This document shows positions 12,871-24,871 of a stretch of DNA of 64,000 nucleotides, one piece after another. The notes under the pieces were generated by a model, which was not told where the DNA came from, ran no database searches, and saw only the letters and a list, made by a program, of their open reading frames with translations. The position numbers were made by a program, and so were the translations under genes. Origin of the DNA: Jaapia argillacea MUCL 33604 (taxonomy: Eukaryota; Basidiomycota; Agaricomycetes; Jaapiales; Jaapiaceae); the NCBI GenBank assembly GCA_000697665.1, contig KL197721.1, positions 727,472 through 791,471 on the forward strand, written 5' to 3'. How positions within the stretch are numbered: the first letter of the stretch is position 1; each line of letters starts with the position of its first letter.

Positions 12871-15172
12871 ATGATCGACTGGAGGCACTTGTGCCGTGGG
12901 CTTGTCCTACTGGCGCTGAATGGATCAACCATTTCGAAACCGAGCACAGGAATCCAATTCCCATTCTTCATTTCTTCTCCGCCCCCACTGACACCTCAGG
13001 CCATTGCGACTGCAGAGAATATCCTCGCACCACACTTATCTGGCGATGGTGCATACGTTGTATACGAGGTCAAACCGAAGTACCGAGTGGGAGATCATCC
13101 TGTCTCTGCACTCTGGATAGCAGAAACGGGGCTGGCTCGGAGTGCCCGCCGTCTCACGTCTGGGGATTACGACGATCATTCCGCTATCTTCCACCCCAAT
13201 GGATCGACTTTATTCTTCTTGTCCGACCGACATGAGTCAGGCGCAGCACAGCAAATTTACCGGCTCGATCCCTTCGGCCACTCGCAAGACGCATTCGCGA
13301 TCACATCGATATCGAACAAAAAGCCAGTGCAGTCGTTTTCCATGTCACCTGATGGGCGGTATATTGCATTCGTTAGCGCCGATGAAACCCCCGCAGTAAA
13401 TGAGGAGACTTTGGCCGGTAAACATGACAGCAAAGTCTGGAACGGACAGGTGGATTTGGGCCGCCTCAGGATCCTCGAGACTGCGAACCTTCAGAAGTAC
13501 GCAACTCTTTGAAGTTATCTCCTCTCAAAATACAGCCGAGCTCATTTTGTTGTGAACAGTGGCATAAGAACTCTGGTCTCGTGCGATCGTCATGTTGACT
13601 CGGTATCCTGGAGTCCAGACAGCAAGAGCATCATATACCGGATGAAATACAATGCGAATCTCGAAAGTAACGCCTTTCCGACATCTGAGGAGATCGTATC
13701 CATCTCATCGACCGTTTCACCGCGTACGATCATCAACCATTCTCGCAACCCTCAATCTCCGAGTATATGGGTCGACGAAGACATCATATACCACCTTCGA
13801 TCAACGACTCTCGACGTGCTAGCCTCCTCTCCTTCCGTATGGTCCCTCAACATATCTACAAAGGTTCCTCCTCACCGAGTGTACCTCGGCGACTCGGAGG
13901 ACGCTGGTGGCTTGGTGAATGTTGGTGTCGCTGGGCAGGTCGCTGTTGAAGTAGTAACCGGCGTCGATACCCGTATCGACATTCTCGATCGCACCGGGAA
14001 GCTGTTCACGCTCTACCAGACCATCGATGACGGAATTCTTGCTCAGGAGTGGGATGTGAAGCTTCTCCCAGACGGCACCTACGTATTCGTCGCGTTCAAA
14101 AGTTCTGCTGTAGCCGGCGAGCCTGTCGAGTTGTGGTCAGGTCGAGTCTCTGGGCAGATGACAGTCCAGTTAAGCCAGAAGCTATCCCACCACAACGCTA
14201 AGTTGCAGGCCTTCCACCTTCCGAAAGCGCAGCCCGTGTTCTGGACTTCGAAGGATGGAGTTGACTTAGCGGGCGTTATTGCCTACCCTGCAAATCAACC
14301 CTTCAAGAATTTGCCGACAGTTGTGATCCCTCACGGTGGGCCATATCATCGGGATGCCTTGGATCTACAATTCAGTACGTTTTCTCTGTGCATTTTCATC
14401 TCCCATTTTACTGAAAAATCGTCTGCCAACAGGTTGCCAGGGCTGGCGTACCTTCCTTGCCTCCCATGGATATTTGGTACTCTCACCGAACTATCGTGGA
14501 AGTGCGTTGCTATAATATTTCATTGGAATCAGTGATGACAACCTCTTTGTTAGGTTCAGGTCGTGGCAACGAATTCGCCAGGACTTCCCATGGCGGTGTA
14601 GGCCGCTTGGATTGGTTGGACACGCAGGGTATGCTGGAGGAAGCTATTGCGAGAGGCATCGCAGACCCCAATCGACTAGCTATTGCAGGCTGGAGTCAAG
14701 GAGGGTTCTTGACCGCCTGGGGTGTCACCAGACCCAATTCCACCTTTAAGGCTGGAATAGTTGGCGCAGGGCCGACTGATTGGGGAAGCATGGCTCTTCA
14801 ATCTGATCTTCCTGATTTCCAGGTAACCAAGATACTTATCTCTTCCTTCATCTTTCCTGATCCTTGTCTTAGGCTGACCTGGGCGGCAACGCGCCTTGGA
14901 GCGGAACTAAACCTCAATATATGACGGGCAGTCCCATCCACTTCGTTAAGAATGTTGAAGCCCCGCTTCTCATTGTCCACGGAGAGGCCGACGTCCGTGT
15001 TCCGGTTACCCAGGCCATTGGGTTTATGAGGGGTATTATCAGGGAGACCGAGGGTTCGGACAGATCTCGTCTTGTCATCTTTCCTCGCGAGGGGCACGGA
15101 TTTGTTGAGCGGGCTCACGCGGAAGATTTATTGGAGATGGTATTAGAACATATCGATCAGGCCTTGAATTGA
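12871..15172 (+). CDS. S9-family serine peptidase (dipeptidyl/acylaminoacyl-peptidase type)
   Basis: Prolyl-oligopeptidase-type enzymes cleave short peptides using a beta-propeller that gates an alpha/beta-hydrolase domain. I read the exons as 12871-13496, 13560-14374, 14433-14501, 14554-14822 and 14873-15172; every junction is GT..AG and keeps frame. The first half has propeller-type WD40-like repeats (HPNGSTLFFLSDRHESG; SMSPDGRYIAFVSADE; SWSPDSKSIIYRM). The hydrolase half has VIPHGGPYHRD (oxyanion region), HGYLVLSPNYRGSSGRG, the nucleophile elbow GWSQGGF (Ser), HGEADVRVP (Asp) and FPREGHGF (His), so the triad is complete. The start gives MIDWRHLCRGLVLLALNGS, a possible weak signal sequence; cellular location is unresolved. 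Family assignment is firm, substrate unknown. Confidence 0.92.
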
Positions 15173-15509
15173 TTGATTGTAGGCCTGGCAAGAATCTCAA
15201 AGGTGCACAATATCTCTCCCCCCCTCTGATATGAGTCTTGTTGGCAAACAATACAACTTCTAAAGTCAAGGTGAGGCTGAATACGGGCGGTGCGGTGGTT
15301 ATTTGGGTTCCTTGTCCATCTGTGGGCTACAGCGCTTTCTCAGAACCTTAGCGCCGGAACCAGGACTTCGTATCACTAGCTGATTCACCCAGCCAGACAA
15401 CTCTGCAGCAGCCCTGAACTCTGACGGACGATATCAAAAACCGCACCCTCGCCCTTCATGGCTTCTCAAAGGGACAATCTTTCCGCACCCTCTCCAAAAC
15501 AATCCCTTT
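15173..15509. other. Short intergenic region, peptidase 3' UTR and next promoter
   Basis: No complete gene is seen. An ATG at 15458 opens a 26-codon frame (MASQRDNLSAPSPKQS) that stops at about 15537; it may be the true first exon of the next gene if a splice or frame error lies in between. Confidence 0.4.
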
Positions 15510-16351
15510 TTGTTCAGAGTCCATCATCCCGATTGTAAAACCCCTCTCGAGATAAGTAGTGGCGGGTTCGTCGCCCCGTCGTTTCGAGACAAACCCTTAC
15601 CCTCTCTGAACAACTTCGACCTCACTCGCGACCCCACACTCCCCGAACAGGCCCACCAATATGTTTTGAACGACCCGGACGCCACATTCGTATCTGCTTC
15701 GTGGAGCCCTGGCTTCGCTATCTGGGATGCCGCTGGAGAAAGGTCCAGATATCCATCATCGACGCCGAGCAAGTGGCTGATCATGCCATGTTGGCGATTG
15801 ACCTCCTTCCGGAGGTCGACCAGGACCCGACGGCTCAGCTTTTCGCCAATGCCTGGCAGGAGGTCCTTATCTGGGGCTATATTCCGCAGGGGGCCGTCCT
15901 AGCGACGTTTTCATATTACGACTTACAACACACTCCGTCGTTTTATAAGGATAGAGATGGGGGTGTATATCCGGGATGGTATAATCATCGGCGATGGTAC
16001 TTTAAGGATGCATGCACATCCTTCGCAAAGGCTGCGGAAGTGAAATTGAGGACCGGGTACCTTCTGCCGGACGTCGTGGCGCAGGGTGAGGAGTGGTGTC
16101 AGCTTGCTGGCGTTCAAGCTGACGATGCCTTGGTTGATCGAGTTATCGCGGAATTGTATCGGTGGGCGCTACGACTGTGGGTTTATCACTACGGGGCCGG
16201 CAGGACGACGGTCCGGACGTGGGTTGAGGAGTATGGCGAACTACTGGTTGGCTACATACGAGATTACCGTGCCAAGCTTGCGCGTGGAGATTCAGATGTC
16301 CTGCGAAGACGACTATCGGGAGGCGGTCTGTGCGTTTCCGATATGATATGA
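15510..16351 (+). CDS. Unrecognised protein, possible frameshift or missed intron
   Basis: I do not recognise the family. An N-terminal part in one frame (from 15510: MFRVHHPDCKTPLEISS; NNFDLTRDPTLPEQA; SASWSPGFAIWDAAGE) runs to about 15750. It is then followed, one base out of frame, by a coherent helical part to the stop at 16351 (IIDAEQVADHAMLAIDLLPE; WGYIPQGAVLATFSYYDL; YPGWYNHRRWYFKDACTSFA; YRWALRLWVYHYGAG). Both parts read like real protein: balanced composition, many aromatics, no low complexity. I see no ordinary GT..AG intron that joins them at about 15750, so either a very short intron, a sequencing indel or a genuine frameshift is present. There is no signal peptide or transmembrane segment. 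Its neighbours (peptidase upstream, BAH protein convergent downstream) give no functional hint. Confidence 0.6.
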
Positions 16352-16535
16352 GTACGATTGTGAACTTTTCGGATGCAGTTCTATTGAGTTTTCGATGTAC
16401 AGTATGTTCAATGCATGTTGTACAGATAGTATTATTTAATGATGTCAGGGTTAAAACATGATCGTAACATTGCAGGCATACTAAAACAGAAACGATACTA
16501 CGCAAGAAAATCACACAAGACAATCCAGGTCGAGC

Positions 16536-17978
16536 TCAAATGGCACCCTGACACTGGGGACACCTAAACAGAGGGATCTTGGACAGCTGCTTTGCTCGAC
16601 GCGAAGAAGGGACTTCCGACAAGTCCACTCGCTCTTCCCAATTGCTCGGCACAGCAAGTGGCCCAGAAACGCTCATCAGCGCCTCGTAGACCATCCTCCT
16701 AGCAGCAACAACAGATCTCACATTCCCCACCAACCCACCTCCTTCAACCCCTTTCATTATTGGTAGCTGTGCGATCTTCACTAGGCCTGTGGGCAGGTAG
16801 TCCAAGGCTTCCTCGAGTGATCTGTCACCTGATGGAGCATACGTGCTACCGGCAACTAGGTCGAGTTTTACGCGTTTGCGACGAGGTCCCAGAGTCCTCA
16901 TTTCGAATGTGTCGTCACTATCCGGATTAGAGCACAAAAGTCTCAGGTCCCTGCCCGAGGTGGATGTCTCCACCCACTTGGCTTTTAGCAGACATTCCCG
17001 ATGGTAAGAGGCACGGCAACTTGGTCGGGGGCAGAAATGCATCGTGTCTATGTCTGGATTATAAGCTCTTGTGCAGAGGCAGGTCCCCTCATGGTTTGGC
17101 TGGATGAATCGAATTTCGTGAAATGTCGTTGAGACGATGAATGGAGACTTTGCTTACGCTGATTCGGCGAGGACGGAGCTTGAAGTTGTATCGACAATAG
17201 AATGTATCTGGGCTAATGGTTGGTTGGTCAAGACGAGTTTCGTCGTATTCTGCGAGTGGCGCGATGCCTGAGAGGAGTACTGTGGTCAGTGGTTCCTTGA
17301 TTTGAAGGGAGAGGTCTTACAGCTGAAGCAGAGAGACGAAACCAGGTCGAATTGGTCGGAGAATAGCCTCTCAAAACGCCCGCATCGCGCGATATCACTA
17401 AGGAAAATGGTTGAGGGTGCTGGGCTATGGAGTGAATAGTGATTAAGAAGCTCACAAGGACTCTATGCGTTCGGCGATCTCTTGAGGGGACCAGTACCAC
17501 TGAACACGCGCCCACACCTCAGGCTAAATCGAAATGAGAATAGATACGAAACAACCAAGGGCGATAAACCAACCTCCTCATTATCCTCGATGGAGCGTAC
17601 TTCTATGATCTTGCACACCCAGAACTCATGTACTGCAAGTTTGTTCACAGGAGGGACTCCCTCGGGCAAGACCAGCGCCCTATTGATCCCATAAGAAGTT
17701 CAGTCAAGGCGGTGGCATTGAGTGAGTCGTAATCCTTACACGTTACCCTGGACAAATTGGTACATTTCATCCTTTTCGTCTAGCACTATAAGTGTCAAGG
17801 CGTCTCAATCAACGCGAGAAATGTCAAAGGATGAAGTAAATTATTTACCCTGAAAGCCGCGATGTTTCGTCATGGTCGCCCATAGCCCCGGGCTTGGTGT
17901 ACCATACGCATTTTTGGTGCGCTTTTGAGATTTTTGAGACTTTGGGAATGTCAGACGGCGAGTAGATTTGCGAGGCAT
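16536..17978 (-). CDS. BAH-domain protein with C-terminal PHD-like zinc finger
   Basis: A chromatin-reader type architecture. The start at 17978 gives a very basic N-terminus (MPRKSTRRLTFPKSQKSQKR). Spliced exons then give the BAH-domain core: VLDEKDEMYQFVQGN, NRALVLPEGVPPVNKLAVHE, FWVCKIIEVRSIEDNEE and VWARVQWYWSPQEIAERIES, then a strand-rich end, SPDTFYCRYNFKLRPRRI. The C-terminal exon (17042-16536 plus the exon just upstream) contains a Cys/His zinc finger, CLCTRAYNPDIDTMHFCP with SCRASYHRECLLKAKW, a linker, and a final CPQCQGAI. The exon borders at about 17.1-17.9 kb are approximate. It is divergent from the REEP-like gene with about 240 bp between the start codons, so the promoter is shared. 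The BAH assignment rests on motif order; the zinc finger is clear from spacing. Target mark or complex is unknown. Confidence 0.8.
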
Positions 17979-18221
17979 TAGTAGGGAGAATGATTGCCCA
18001 GCAGCCCAAGCTGAAGGAGTTGAATCAATTCATCCAAGAGGCGGAGTGGGTGTTTGTGGATCCAGGTCCTTTGTTCATTAGTGGTCTGTGGACAAGTCCG
18101 CGACACAGCCACAGAGGGACATCCCTTAATTGGCTTACCTCTGCAGAACAAACCGCAGTGGCAGGACGTGGACGGCACGTAACCCTCAAGCCAACTTCCA
18201 CTTCATCGATATCCTTCGCAA
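17979..18221. promoter_or_regulatory. Divergent promoter between BAH and REEP-like genes
   Basis: These 243 bp separate start codons on opposite strands. A plus-strand open frame begins at 17990 and overlaps the REEP start in another frame; it has no recognisable content and is probably 5' UTR. Confidence 0.5.
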
Positions 18222-19387
18222 ATGATTTTCTACTTGACTTTCCGGCTCATCAGGTATGTCTTTTGCAAAGAATTAGAGACGATGGTGAACTCAATCAACC
18301 CTAGTTGTTTCACTGCCTTCCTCTACCCTGCATACGCGTCGTATAAGACACTTTCGCAGCGACCGGCGTCAGAGGAAGATTTAGAGCGATGGCTGATGTA
18401 TTGGTCTGTTCTGGGGTGTGTAGTCGGTATGGAATATGCCGCTGAATGGCTAATCTCCTGGTACGTGATTCACGATCTCCCCCACCTGATCTGTTCCAAC
18501 GTGTTCGAACCTGCAGGGTCCCATTCTACTACCCGATCAAAACAACTTTCCTCCTCTATCTTGCCTTACCCCAAACTCAAGGATCTTCCTACCTCTACTC
18601 GAAGCATCTCCAACCATTCTTCCATGAACACGAGTCCGAGATCGATGCCACACTTGCTTCCCTCAAGACTCGTGTTTATGTCTTTGTCCAGGAACAAGTG
18701 AGGAATCTGTGGGGGCATGTGGCGTCCTCTATGGGTCCCCAACCACCTGATTTTGTGGGTGCCGGGAGGGCCCCAGATGTAAATTCGAGTGCGCCGCCTT
18801 CGTTGGGGGATCCATTATCCGGCCCTACACAGCTCGTTACGTCGTTTTGGAGGTCTTATGGGACTGCGATCATCGCATCTGGCGCTGCCATGCTCCGACA
18901 GAGTACCGCCGCTGCAGGATCGTCCAATCAGGCATTGAATTCCCCTCCTCTGGATACGCCATCTGGGTTCGGAGCACCTCTGCCTGGTACGGATTCTCGA
19001 GCCCGCGAAGACCGTAGGCGACGTCTTCAAGCCGAACTTGAGGCTCTCGAGGGCGCGTCTGCTATGTCTACGCCTAACATGGCTCCCTACGATGTCAGCT
19101 CGCCTCCACCCCCACCTCCTTTCCCAATCCCAGTGATCCCTCGTGCATCGGCTTCCTATCACCCAAGTCCCAGTCGGGAGTCCTCATCTTCGGATTTGCG
19201 GGAACGATCCGGGGCTGGGACCTCGGGAAGGTTTGAGGAGGTCGAGATTCCGAGTGATGCGGAAGGGGAGGGATATGTATATGGACCAGGCGGGAGACCT
19301 CCCGCACAGAAGAGAACCAGTTGGTTTTTCGGGTGGGGAGGGGAAGGTGCGCCGCAGGGAGCATACGAGAGGGTCAAGACCGACTGA
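18222..19387 (+). CDS. TB2/DP1/HVA22 (REEP/Yop1) family ER membrane protein
   Basis: REEP/Yop1 proteins insert hydrophobic hairpins into tubular ER membranes and shape them. Exons are 18222-18253, 18305-18460 and 18517-19387, joined in frame by GT..AG introns. The protein starts MIFYLTFRLI, then CFTAFLYPAYASYKTLSQRP, LERWLMYWSVLGCVVGMEYA and WVPFYYPIKTTFLLYLALPQ, the canonical two-hairpin core, followed by the amphipathic segment QGSSYLYSKHLQPFFHEHES. The C-terminal 220 residues are an unstructured Ser/Pro-rich tail (APYDVSSPPPPPPFPIPVIP) with a final FFGWGGEGAPQGAYERVKTD, longer than yeast Yop1 but usual for basidiomycete members as I recall them. Start choice: first ATG before the hydrophobic segment. 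Confidence 0.9.
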
Positions 19388-19829
19388 TCCCTTTGGAATT
19401 TTTGGAGTTTTGATAAGGATGGTCTTGTGATGAGATCACTGCGTGGAATGGACATGTACGCAACACAGTAGGTAATTTGCTTTTTTTATATATTTGGAAT
19501 ATTTTCGGGGCCCTTGGTTGTTCACTTTAATGTGGCTGGAAATCGTCTCTCGACATTGATCTCAGAACTGTGGGTTTCCTCCCACCCATGCTCCTTACGC
19601 ATTGCACAAAGACGTATTCAGTATCGCGGACATCGAGCCGGATTTGAGTCATGTCTTGGTGGGATACCTACCAGTCCCAGGCAACCAATAATACCGACAG
19701 TTATGTGTTTTGGGAAAATAGGGTACAACTTCGAAGGAAGGCGGAAGTTTGAGGTGTCGCAAGGTACGCATGGCTGAAGCACGGGACCGTCTCCAGTCAA
19801 ATCGTACAGAATGAAACCACCGTGTTATG
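19388..19829. other. Intergenic between REEP-like gene and the KDZ element terminus
   Basis: About 440 bp holding the REEP-like 3' UTR; an AT-rich T-run with TATATA lies at about 19480-19500. No gene is supported. The left inverted repeat of the KDZ element starts at its right edge. Confidence 0.5.
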
Positions 19830-19853
19830 CACGGATTGAGTATACCGTGCATA
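19827..19853 (+). repeat. Left terminal inverted repeat of KDZ element
   Basis: Contains ATTGAGTATACCGTGCATA (19835-19853). It also forms a small hairpin on its own, with ATGCACGG at 19827-19834 complementary to CCGTGCAT at 19845-19852. Confidence 0.7.
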
Positions 19854-20325
19854 CCACGGATTTCTCGCTTAGGAATTCTTGGGAAGCACCGGACTTCTCC
19901 GCTTCGCCTGTTCGCCACCGTCCGCGCGCGCCTTATAACCTGCCCCGACCTTTCACTTCGATCCACCCTCATCGCCCACCATGGAATGCTGACCCTACGC
20001 TTGATGCCTTTCTGAGAGCTTTCGTTTTCTGCTCATTCTCCGGCCGTTTATTTTATTTTTGCCTCCGTCGTGCTCCGTCGAGTGGTTTCGTCTTCGTCGC
20101 TCCCTTGCTTGGATTCCATTTTGCCATCGAAATCATTCTTTTTTCCCATTGTGGTGGCACCATCTAGTCTGACTGAAGGTATGTGCATATCACGGGCGTA
20201 TGTTGACACGTACTGACGCTCTATCGTGTTAGCGCCCATCATCACCCTGCCCCTGATCAACCAAGAATGGCTCGTGGTAAGTCTTCAAGTACCTTTAATA
20301 TGTGATTCTTGCCCGATTTAATAAG

Positions 20326-21950
20326 ATGGCAGCTCCGTTGTGCCAGAAGGGGTGTGTTGACGCAAACGGTAATAAGGTCAGAGTAAAGGGCCATTCTTGT
20401 CCTTTCCGAGTCACGAAGAAAACAGTACGTGGTCTTCTCGTGTGACACTGTCATTCCCCTGACGATAGACTGTAGCGAGCCCTCAATATGTCTCAGCCAC
20501 CTGCCCCCGCACCTGGAATATTGCCTGGTGGGGCAGGTGCCATTAGTGTTGGGGCTGTGCTGCAGCCTAGCCTGGATGTGGATATGACTGACGACTTTGA
20601 TGGTCGCGGAATCTTTTCCGACCTTATGAGTCTCGGTGGGGGTACATATTCTCCCCCCAATCCTCCTGTAATCTCCAACAACCCACCTGCACCGTGGACC
20701 GATGATTCGGACTGGTTTCCTGCATCCACCAACAATAGTTCCGGCCCTTTACATCTCCCTTCCGATGATGGGTTGTCCTTCGCTACCGACAACTCAAATT
20801 CTTTCGATCCGTCTATTCAACTTCAATCATTCGTACGTGATCAAAACTCTCTCCTCCCGCAATTACTGATCCCAATCTTAGGTTGGGTCTGGCCCTCAGC
20901 CGAATGTCTTCGGTGGAGTTGGTGTAACCACAAGCTTCAATTTGTCTTCCTCATCCGATCAAGATCTTGAGGAAATCCTTGCTGGTTTGGAAGCTGGAGT
21001 TCTCCTCGAAGCTAACCCCACACATTCAGTTCTACCTGGTTTTCCGAGCCTTTCCGTTGTCGACTCATTTGCTTCTGCACCATCGAGTTCCTCTGATGAC
21101 AGTAGTACTTTACCTCCCTCACCCACTAGTTCTGGTAGTTTACCTGGACCTGCTGCTTTTATGGAGGTCATGTTGCAGTGTCTTCCCGGTGGGGCTGGTA
21201 ACATCACTCCACCTGCTCGTACCGATATCCACTGCGATTCACATGTTGCACAAGAGGGGTGTAACACACCTGGTGCCATCTCCGATGACCTTTTCATTGA
21301 GCAAGGGCTTATCAATCTGAAAGCGAAAGATGAGGATGGTATAGTACATTCATCTCGAGGAGATGAACTCTACCTAACGTGTAACCGGCAGGGGAACTTC
21401 TCTACATCGCTGACGATAACAAGAGAGGGAGGCGACATAGTGAACATACCCGTCGAATTATTGCCCATGTTTGTTTGCCACTTTTTCTCCTGAATATCCT
21501 GCCTGACGTTTGAGTTTCTCTGATAGCTACGCAAGTTAAATGATATGACGAGGCCATACATATTTATTTATATTGCAAGGTCAGTACTCGACTGGCTGGC
21601 TTCTTATCCACATGAACTGACACCATATCTATCACCTCAGACCAGAGTCTATACTTGCTCGCAACGGTCGAGCAGTCATTTACATCTCCCCGGGAATGTT
21701 GGAGGCCCTCCAATTGAAGTCCTGGAACCCTGACGAGATACACCAGATGGCGAAGGAACATGCACAACAACAGGTGTTGAATGCCCGCGAGATCTCGAAA
21801 CTGAATCGCCAGGTGAAAGAGGTACAGGCGGAGAAGGAGCAAACTGAACGAGAGCGCCAGGAGGGTGCGAGGTTGTTGGAAGCAGAGAGGCGGCGTTGTC
21901 GAGCCTTGGAGGAGCAGCTTGCTCAGTATCTAAACAATGGTCTGGCGTAA
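20326..21950 (+). CDS. KDZ-element partner protein: Cys/His-rich N-terminus, coiled-coil C-terminus
   Basis: Not a family I can name. Exons read 20326-20424, 20476-20832, 20882 to about 21480, then a last exon from about 21641 to 21950; the first two junctions are GT..AG and keep frame. The N-terminus MAAPLCQKGCVDANGNKVRV with KGHSCPFRVTKKT has Cys, Cys, His and Cys spaced like a small metal-binding or DNA-binding motif. The middle is acidic and Ser/Pro/Gly-rich (DVDMTDDFDGRGIFSDLMSL; SSSSDQDLEEILAGLEAG). The C-terminus after YISPGMLEALQLKSWNPDEI is a long Glu/Arg/Gln coiled coil (VKEVQAEKEQTERERQ). The stop is only 71 bp from the stop of the convergent transposase and both lie inside the inverted repeats, so it is probably an element-encoded accessory protein. 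The exon border near 21.5-21.6 kb is uncertain. Confidence 0.6.
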
Positions 21951-22021
21951 AGGATAAATAATAGTCACATAGTGGCCCACCGTAACACAAGCTAATTTGC
22001 ATATAGTAGATAGCCTCTCTA

Positions 22022-24871
22022 CTAGGTATTTGCCATACGATTAATGACATTGCGATTCCATACGTCCAAAAAAACCTTTGTGAACTGAATGGCATGGTTG
22101 TAAGCCATGAAGCTAACACTCTTCCGTATACGCTTCATACCCTTGTTTCCGCATTCTGCTGCACTCGTGTTGATAGCCCGCATTCGATCATCGAAGCGCA
22201 TAGCATTGCTAGCGAAACACGCCTGGCCACAGCGAGTGTGATCGTGAGCATGCATCTCGTCGATGAGAAACCGTGTATGTCGAAAGTACTCGGCTTCACG
22301 AACAAGACAGTATGGCGCAAGTTGGCAAGCAAAATCATAGACGATGACCTCAGGAGCCACCACAAACCGAGTGTATATGGCCGAAAACACATCATTCCGC
22401 CCCTCCGCAACAGGAATGCAATGGAATCCCAAGCAGATTGCGTGGGTACACCATAGGACAAGGATGCCACCCGTTAGATTGTTCTTGGAGTAGGTCTTGT
22501 AGAATTTGTTACAATCACCCATATGCTCTGCATCTCGATCGAGTGGTGCTCTGTCATAGCGGAGGAGAGAGTACCATCGACGTTCTCGTATTGCAGGAAG
22601 GCCGTAGTAGGTTCCCGACTCTTCCCACCTCTGAGATGAGATATTGTTGCGGATTTCTCCCGGCGGATGCTGCGCAAGTTGCAAGTATACGGTTTTGGCA
22701 CGGTGTGCTAGCCATCCTGCAACTTCCCTTAGCTGGGTTGGGAGAGGGGTTCTTGTGTCGTTGTGGCTTTGTATCACGGCTCCAAATGCTGGGCAAAGAT
22801 ACTGAAGCCAACTCGGTGTTGTCTTCGACTGAGCAACACATTCAAGTAACTCAATTGCATCGTGAGGAATAAGCTGTAGGACAATGTCCGGAGCAGCAAT
22901 CTGCCGTATCAAGTTTCGATATGTCTTGAAATGCGGTGAGGAATGGCCATTCGTGATAATGAGCTGAATCAGGTTCGCCACCGGCCGATATTTCTCGAAC
23001 AATTGAGAGGTATCCGGAAATTCCGATGGCATCTCAGTCGCTGTTAGCTCAAGGAGCTTCACAACCAGGGTACGCAGATCTCCTTGTATGATTGCAGGTA
23101 GACCGCGAGCCTTATAGGATGATATTGTTTCGACGCGCTCACTGGCATCGGTTACTCGTGTCGGGGGACACACCAGTGTACTCATTTTTGAGTGGTGGAT
23201 ACCGAGACTAATACCATCCGCAATCACAACTTTGGGTGAGGGACCACATGTCGGGCATGACATGCCACTGTCCAGGGTTTGTAGACGGGTAAATGCGAAC
23301 CACACTCGAACAAAGGTCTCGTCGGAGCAGAACGAATTCTTGAGGTTATGGTCCATGTATGTGCGACAAACTGTCAAACAAAATGCGGAGAATGGGGTCT
23401 CCGAGGCCGTGTACGAATTTGTGAAGCCATTCAAGAGCTCGTGCGAGAAGATCATGGTATTGTTCCAATTGAACAGTCCAAGACACCCAAGATCAGCACC
23501 GAGCTGACGACGTGCATGTCGGCACAATGGACATGGAACAAGCTCAATCTCCACATTGAATCTCGTTGTGAGGCCATATACCACAGCCAACTTCACAACC
23601 TTACAAGCAGGGTCAACCATGCTGCTCGTAACACCACAACAACACCGCGATGTTTCGTCAAACGGTATAAACTGTCCTCGGAGAAACGGCTGCGGTGCCG
23701 TGAGCGACGGCTCAAAGGGCAATGAGCACCACCGAGGAGGTGCAATGGGTAGGTGCGAGATACAAGCTCGCCCATTGAAACCATCATCATGCCCAGCAGC
23801 TTGCACGAGAAGAGTGTTCTCCCCGTCTGCTGCTTCATGATCAACTTCAGGTGCTATCAATGGAGGCCCATCTGATACCTGAGACACAAATCCTGCTGTG
23901 ATCGCAAACGCCACGGCGGAAGGCTTGTGTTTACATGCATCGGAGTAGCGGCATGATTGACAATGCCACCGACCATTCCTTTGCAAGGTGACAATTGATC
24001 GCTTGCCAGATTCGTAACGACCAGTGGAAGATATACACGAGAAAACATGAGTGTCATTGAATGGGGTAGTGTGAAGAAGGACGGCGGCAGGCGTAGGTGT
24101 AGGTGCGAGGATAGGTAAAAGGTTAATGGAGGGAGAATAAGTGTGCATAACATGACGGTGAATGCAGTCATTGCGAGACCGCCAGCGAGGGCATGTGCAT
24201 GCAATCCCATACTCGGTCTCACTGCGGGGGAGGCGAATCACGTGGTGGTAGGTGCCAATCTATATAACCTCATATGAATCAATGATATTCGAGGTATGAA
24301 TTGTGGGAGTACTCACCCTAAGCATCTCGTGCTCGTCGTCCCAGTCCTGAAAAACCCATAGATAAAGGTCGACTCGAAAGATTGTACCAAGGGAGCTCAA
24401 CGCACGCCAGTATGCGTCGGGACTTCCCATGGTGTTCTCGGCACTAGCGGTGGGGGCAGTGCTGATCGGAGGCGCGCCGTATTCGTCGAACTCGTATTCG
24501 TCGAAGAGCGCGGCGAGCGCAGCATGGCCATGTGCAAGTTCCGTAGACATTGCCATCGGCAATGGTGAATGCGGGGCGGTCGACACCGAAGTGGTTGGTG
24601 AAGGGGTCAGTAGAGCCCCCGAGAACGTGAGCGGAGACGTCGTTGTTGAGTGGCTATTGATGGTAGACTGAGAGGGATTTGGGAGAGTCGGTCGCGATTC
24701 GGATGACTGGCCCAGTCCCCGTGGTCGTTTCCTTCTGTCGTCATTCTGGGCCACACCAGTGTCAACGACAAGAGTGTTTGCAGCGCGGGCTACAGGCGGC
24801 GGAGCGTTCGATGTTTCGATTCTCAAAAAGCTTCCTTGGCGACCGGAGTGGCCTCGACCGTGTGTCGACAT
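22022..24871 (-). CDS. KDZ-superfamily transposase with SWIM-like zinc fingers
   Basis: A DNA transposase with an RNase H-like core. Exon 1 (about 24871-24318) encodes a Ser/Thr/Pro-rich N-terminus starting MSTHGRGHSGRQGS and ending DEHEMLR; after a GT..AG intron, exon 2 runs uninterrupted from about 24259 to 22022, giving about 740 codons without a stop. Two Cys/His modules lie near its start: CTCPRWRSRNDCIHRH and WHCQSCRYSDACKHK, both of SWIM type. Further Cys pairs follow (CPLCRHARR; SCPTCGPS). The core carries GFHCIPVAEGRNDVFSAIY, the YDFACQ motif (catalytic Asp plus Cys) and FLIDEMHAHDHTRCGQACF (His/Cys), then NTSAAECGNKGMKRIRKSVS, which match the KDZ pattern of D..CQ followed by D..H...H..C. 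An ATG 87 nt further upstream is an alternative start. The unbroken frame suggests recent activity. Confidence 0.88.

Noticed and set aside
17990-18304. Small plus-strand gene before the REEP-like gene
   Set aside because: It overlaps the REEP start and first intron in another frame and has no recognisable content; treated as 5' UTR.
19811-20167. A 118-codon frame at the left end of the KDZ element
   Set aside because: It runs through the inverted repeat and has no conserved motif.
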